From CAJCJE01 sp963818685 (GTDB lineage Bacteria > Actinomycetota > Actinomycetes > Mycobacteriales > Pseudonocardiaceae), in assembly GCA_963818685.1 (NCBI GenBank), contig CAWFTJ010000007.1, forward strand, positions 1,054,001 to 1,118,000: a stretch of DNA of 64,000 nucleotides, read 5' to 3'. Shown in pieces: positions 62,652 to 64,000 of this stretch. The notes beneath the pieces are model-generated. The model was not told the DNA's origin, ran no database searches, and saw only the letters and a list, made by a program, of their open reading frames with translations. The translations under genes were made by a program, and so were the position numbers. Positions within the stretch are counted from its first letter, which is position 1. Each line of letters begins with the position of its first letter.

Positions 62652-63869
62652 ATGGCTATCGCTCACCCTGACTTGCCCACCCGCACCCTGACCGACTTCG
62701 CCACCGAGCCCGGACCGCTGCTGCGCGCGCTGCACGAACTCCAGGAGAACGCACCGATCGTCTGGCTGCCTGAGTTCCACGGCTACCTGTTCACCCGTCG
62801 CGCCGACGTGACCACGCTGCTCAAGGACCGCAGGCTCGACGCAAGCATCGCCGAACAGTCCTTCACCGTGCTCTCTCCCGACCAACTCGCGCAGCTCACG
62901 CCGTTGATCCGCTGCGTCAGCCTCTGGATGGGGCACACGACAACCGACGGGCACCGCCGGTTCCAGATGCTGCTCAAGCGCTACTTCACCCCGACCGCGA
63001 TGGAGAAGTTGCGGCCGAACGTCCGGCGGATCGCCGAGGAACTGATCGACAAGGTCATCGACGCGGGCGAGATGGAGGTGATCAAGGATCTCGCGATCCC
63101 CCTGCCGGCCAACGTGATCGCGGACATGCTCGGCATGCCCGTCGAGGACCGGCCCATGCTTCGGGTCTGGTCGGAGTCCGTCGGCAAGGTGTTCAGCCGG
63201 ACCGGGTTCGAGGACCTGCTCGCCGCGCAGGAAGGTGTCGGTGAATTCCAGCGCTACCTCGACGGCCTCGTCGAACAGCGTCGAGGGAACCTCGGCGAGG
63301 ACCTGATCAGCGAACTGCTGCGGGCCGAGGATGAGGGCCAGGTCAGCACCGAGGAGATCGTGGCCAACTGCCTGCTGATCCTGTTCGCGGGGCACGAGAC
63401 GACGGCCGGGGTGATCACGCACGGTCTCGCGCTGCTGCTGCAGAACCCGGAGCAGCTGGCGCTGTTGCGCGAGCGGCCCGAACTCGGCCCGTCGGCCGTC
63501 GAGGAGATCCTGCGCTGCGAGGGCACGGCGAACACCGTCGTTCGGGACGCCAACGAGCCGTTCGAGTATAACGGCCACCAGTTCGACAAGGGCGACCGGT
63601 TCTACGTCTCGCTCTACGCGGCCAACCACGATCCCGCGTTCATCTCCGACCCGGACCGGTTCGACATCACTCGGCCGCGCGGCGTCCATCTCGCGTTCGG
63701 CACCGGCATCTTCTACTGCCTCGGCGCCTCCCTGGCCAGGGTGGAGACCGACGAGTGCCTGAAGGTCTTCCTGGAGCGGATACCGAAGCCGCGCCTGGCG
63801 GGCGAGCCGGTCTGGAGCGCGTCGCCACCGGTCGGGCACCGCATGGAGGACCTGCGGGTCGCCTACTGA
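62652..63869 (+). CDS. Cytochrome P450
   Basis: 405-aa soluble bacterial P450. I-helix LFAGHETTAG, K-helix ExxR in SAVEEILR, and haem loop FGTGIFYCLGASLA with C356 as thiolate ligand. The residue two before the Cys is usually His or Arg (FGxGxHxC) and is Phe here, which removes a propionate contact but leaves FxxGxxxCxG intact. No ferredoxin or reductase is adjacent, and the substrate is unknown. ATG 62652 follows an AT-rich stretch likely to hold the promoter. Confidence 0.92.
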   Translation: MAIAHPDLPTRTLTDFATEPGPLLRALHELQENAPIVWLPEFHGYLFTRRADVTTLLKDRRLDASIAEQSFTVLSPDQLAQLTPLIRCVSLWMGHTTTDGHRRFQMLLKRYFTPTAMEKLRPNVRRIAEELIDKVIDAGEMEVIKDLAIPLPANVIADMLGMPVEDRPMLRVWSESVGKVFSRTGFEDLLAAQEGVGEFQRYLDGLVEQRRGNLGEDLISELLRAEDEGQVSTEEIVANCLLILFAGHETTAGVITHGLALLLQNPEQLALLRERPELGPSAVEEILRCEGTANTVVRDANEPFEYNGHQFDKGDRFYVSLYAANHDPAFISDPDRFDITRPRGVHLAFGTGIFYCLGASLARVETDECLKVFLERIPKPRLAGEPVWSASPPVGHRMEDLRVAY

Positions 63870-63907
63870 GCGGGCCCTGCGCCGCGCCGGTGGTCGGCCG
63901 CCGCTGG

Positions 63908-64000
63908 TCAGCGGGCGTGCCGCAGCGCGTCCGCGAGCCGGTCGAGAGCCTTGCTGAACACGTCGAGCGGGAGGCTGCCGAAGCCGAGCCGGAACACCCG
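63908..64000 (-). CDS. C-terminal end of a PLP aminotransferase-like gene, cut by the window
   Basis: Thirty codons reading in from the right edge: VFRLGFGSLPLDVFSKALDR, then LADALRHAR and a stop at 63908. RLGFGSLP with a terminal helix resembles the end of fold-type I aminotransferases. Too little is present for a firm call. Confidence 0.45.
   Translation of the reverse strand, partial: RVFRLGFGSLPLDVFSKALDRLADALRHAR

Noticed and set aside
1..64000. tRNA, rRNA, riboswitch or CRISPR signals
   Set aside because: No cloverleaf with a CCA-proximal T-loop, no repeat-spacer series and no known aptamer core was recognised by reading the intergenic regions.

Overview
The window is GC-rich actinobacterial chromosome, most likely from the order Pseudonocardiales. 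The evidence is strong G/C third positions, F420/LLM-type and mycothiol-family enzymes, promoters with no 5' leader, an FxSxx-COOH peptide locus, an ECF41 sigma factor, and a recurrent TCC(A/G)(C/T)TGTGGA palindrome that forces rare codons inside genes. I see no rRNA, tRNA, CRISPR array, phage or insertion sequence.

Layout. 1-6.3 kb: a dipeptide/oligopeptide ABC transporter operon with a small reductase-like gene. 6.3-10.4 kb: a fused indolepyruvate:ferredoxin oxidoreductase divergent from an Lrp/AsnC regulator. 10.4-17.3 kb: secreted enzymes (an S53 sedolisin and a GH87-like beta-helix glycosidase) around an LLM flavin oxidoreductase. 17.4-20 kb: a PAP2 phosphatase, a DMT permease and a ChrA transporter. 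20-32.8 kb: the most interesting block. It holds a membrane protein with two AAA-type ATPases, then a four-gene minus-strand unit (55-aa FxSxx-COOH peptide, 1264-aa ParA/TIR-like/NB-ARC/TPR protein, unknown protein, antiporter), divergent from an HExxH peptide-modifying enzyme and a radical SAM/SPASM FxsB-type enzyme. 32.8-36.4 kb: three genes broken by single-base shifts (F420 nitroreductase-like, PLP aminotransferase, serine hydrolase) and a YheO-type regulator. 36.5-41.5 kb: a two-HTH regulator behind a phased operator array, a GH76 glycosidase, a PHP-domain phosphoesterase and a PASTA lipoprotein. 41.6-43 kb: a BlaI/M56 peptidase pair. 43-51 kb: a mycothiol-family protein, an NAGPA-like protein with ApbE, convergent with an FMN-binding protein and ferric-reductase-like oxidoreductase, then a two-component system, a barstar-like protein and a Ser/Thr kinase. 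51.5-56.6 kb: a frameshifted secreted protein sharing its 3' 0.7 kb with the sedolisin, a short Rho paralogue, and a TetX-like monooxygenase with its TetR. 56.6-64 kb: DUF1501/DUF1800 secreted pair, a phytanoyl-CoA dioxygenase-like protein, an ECF41 sigma factor beside its AhpD/CMD-like target, a membrane HTH protein, a cytochrome P450, and the tail of an aminotransferase-like gene.

How the genes work together. Sedolisin, GH87-like and GH76 enzymes with binding modules look like an exported programme for degrading fungal wall polymers (inference). ApbE, the FMN-binding protein and the ferric-reductase-like protein form a flavinylated electron-transfer module at the membrane. The Fxs locus supplies a precursor peptide, two candidate modifying enzymes and a large STAND-type NTPase.

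Six single-base disruptions in four genes, each fixed by removing one base, mean that sequencing insertions and real gene decay cannot be separated here. Starts were moved from the longest reading frame wherever a ribosome binding site, overlap or promoter pointed elsewhere.
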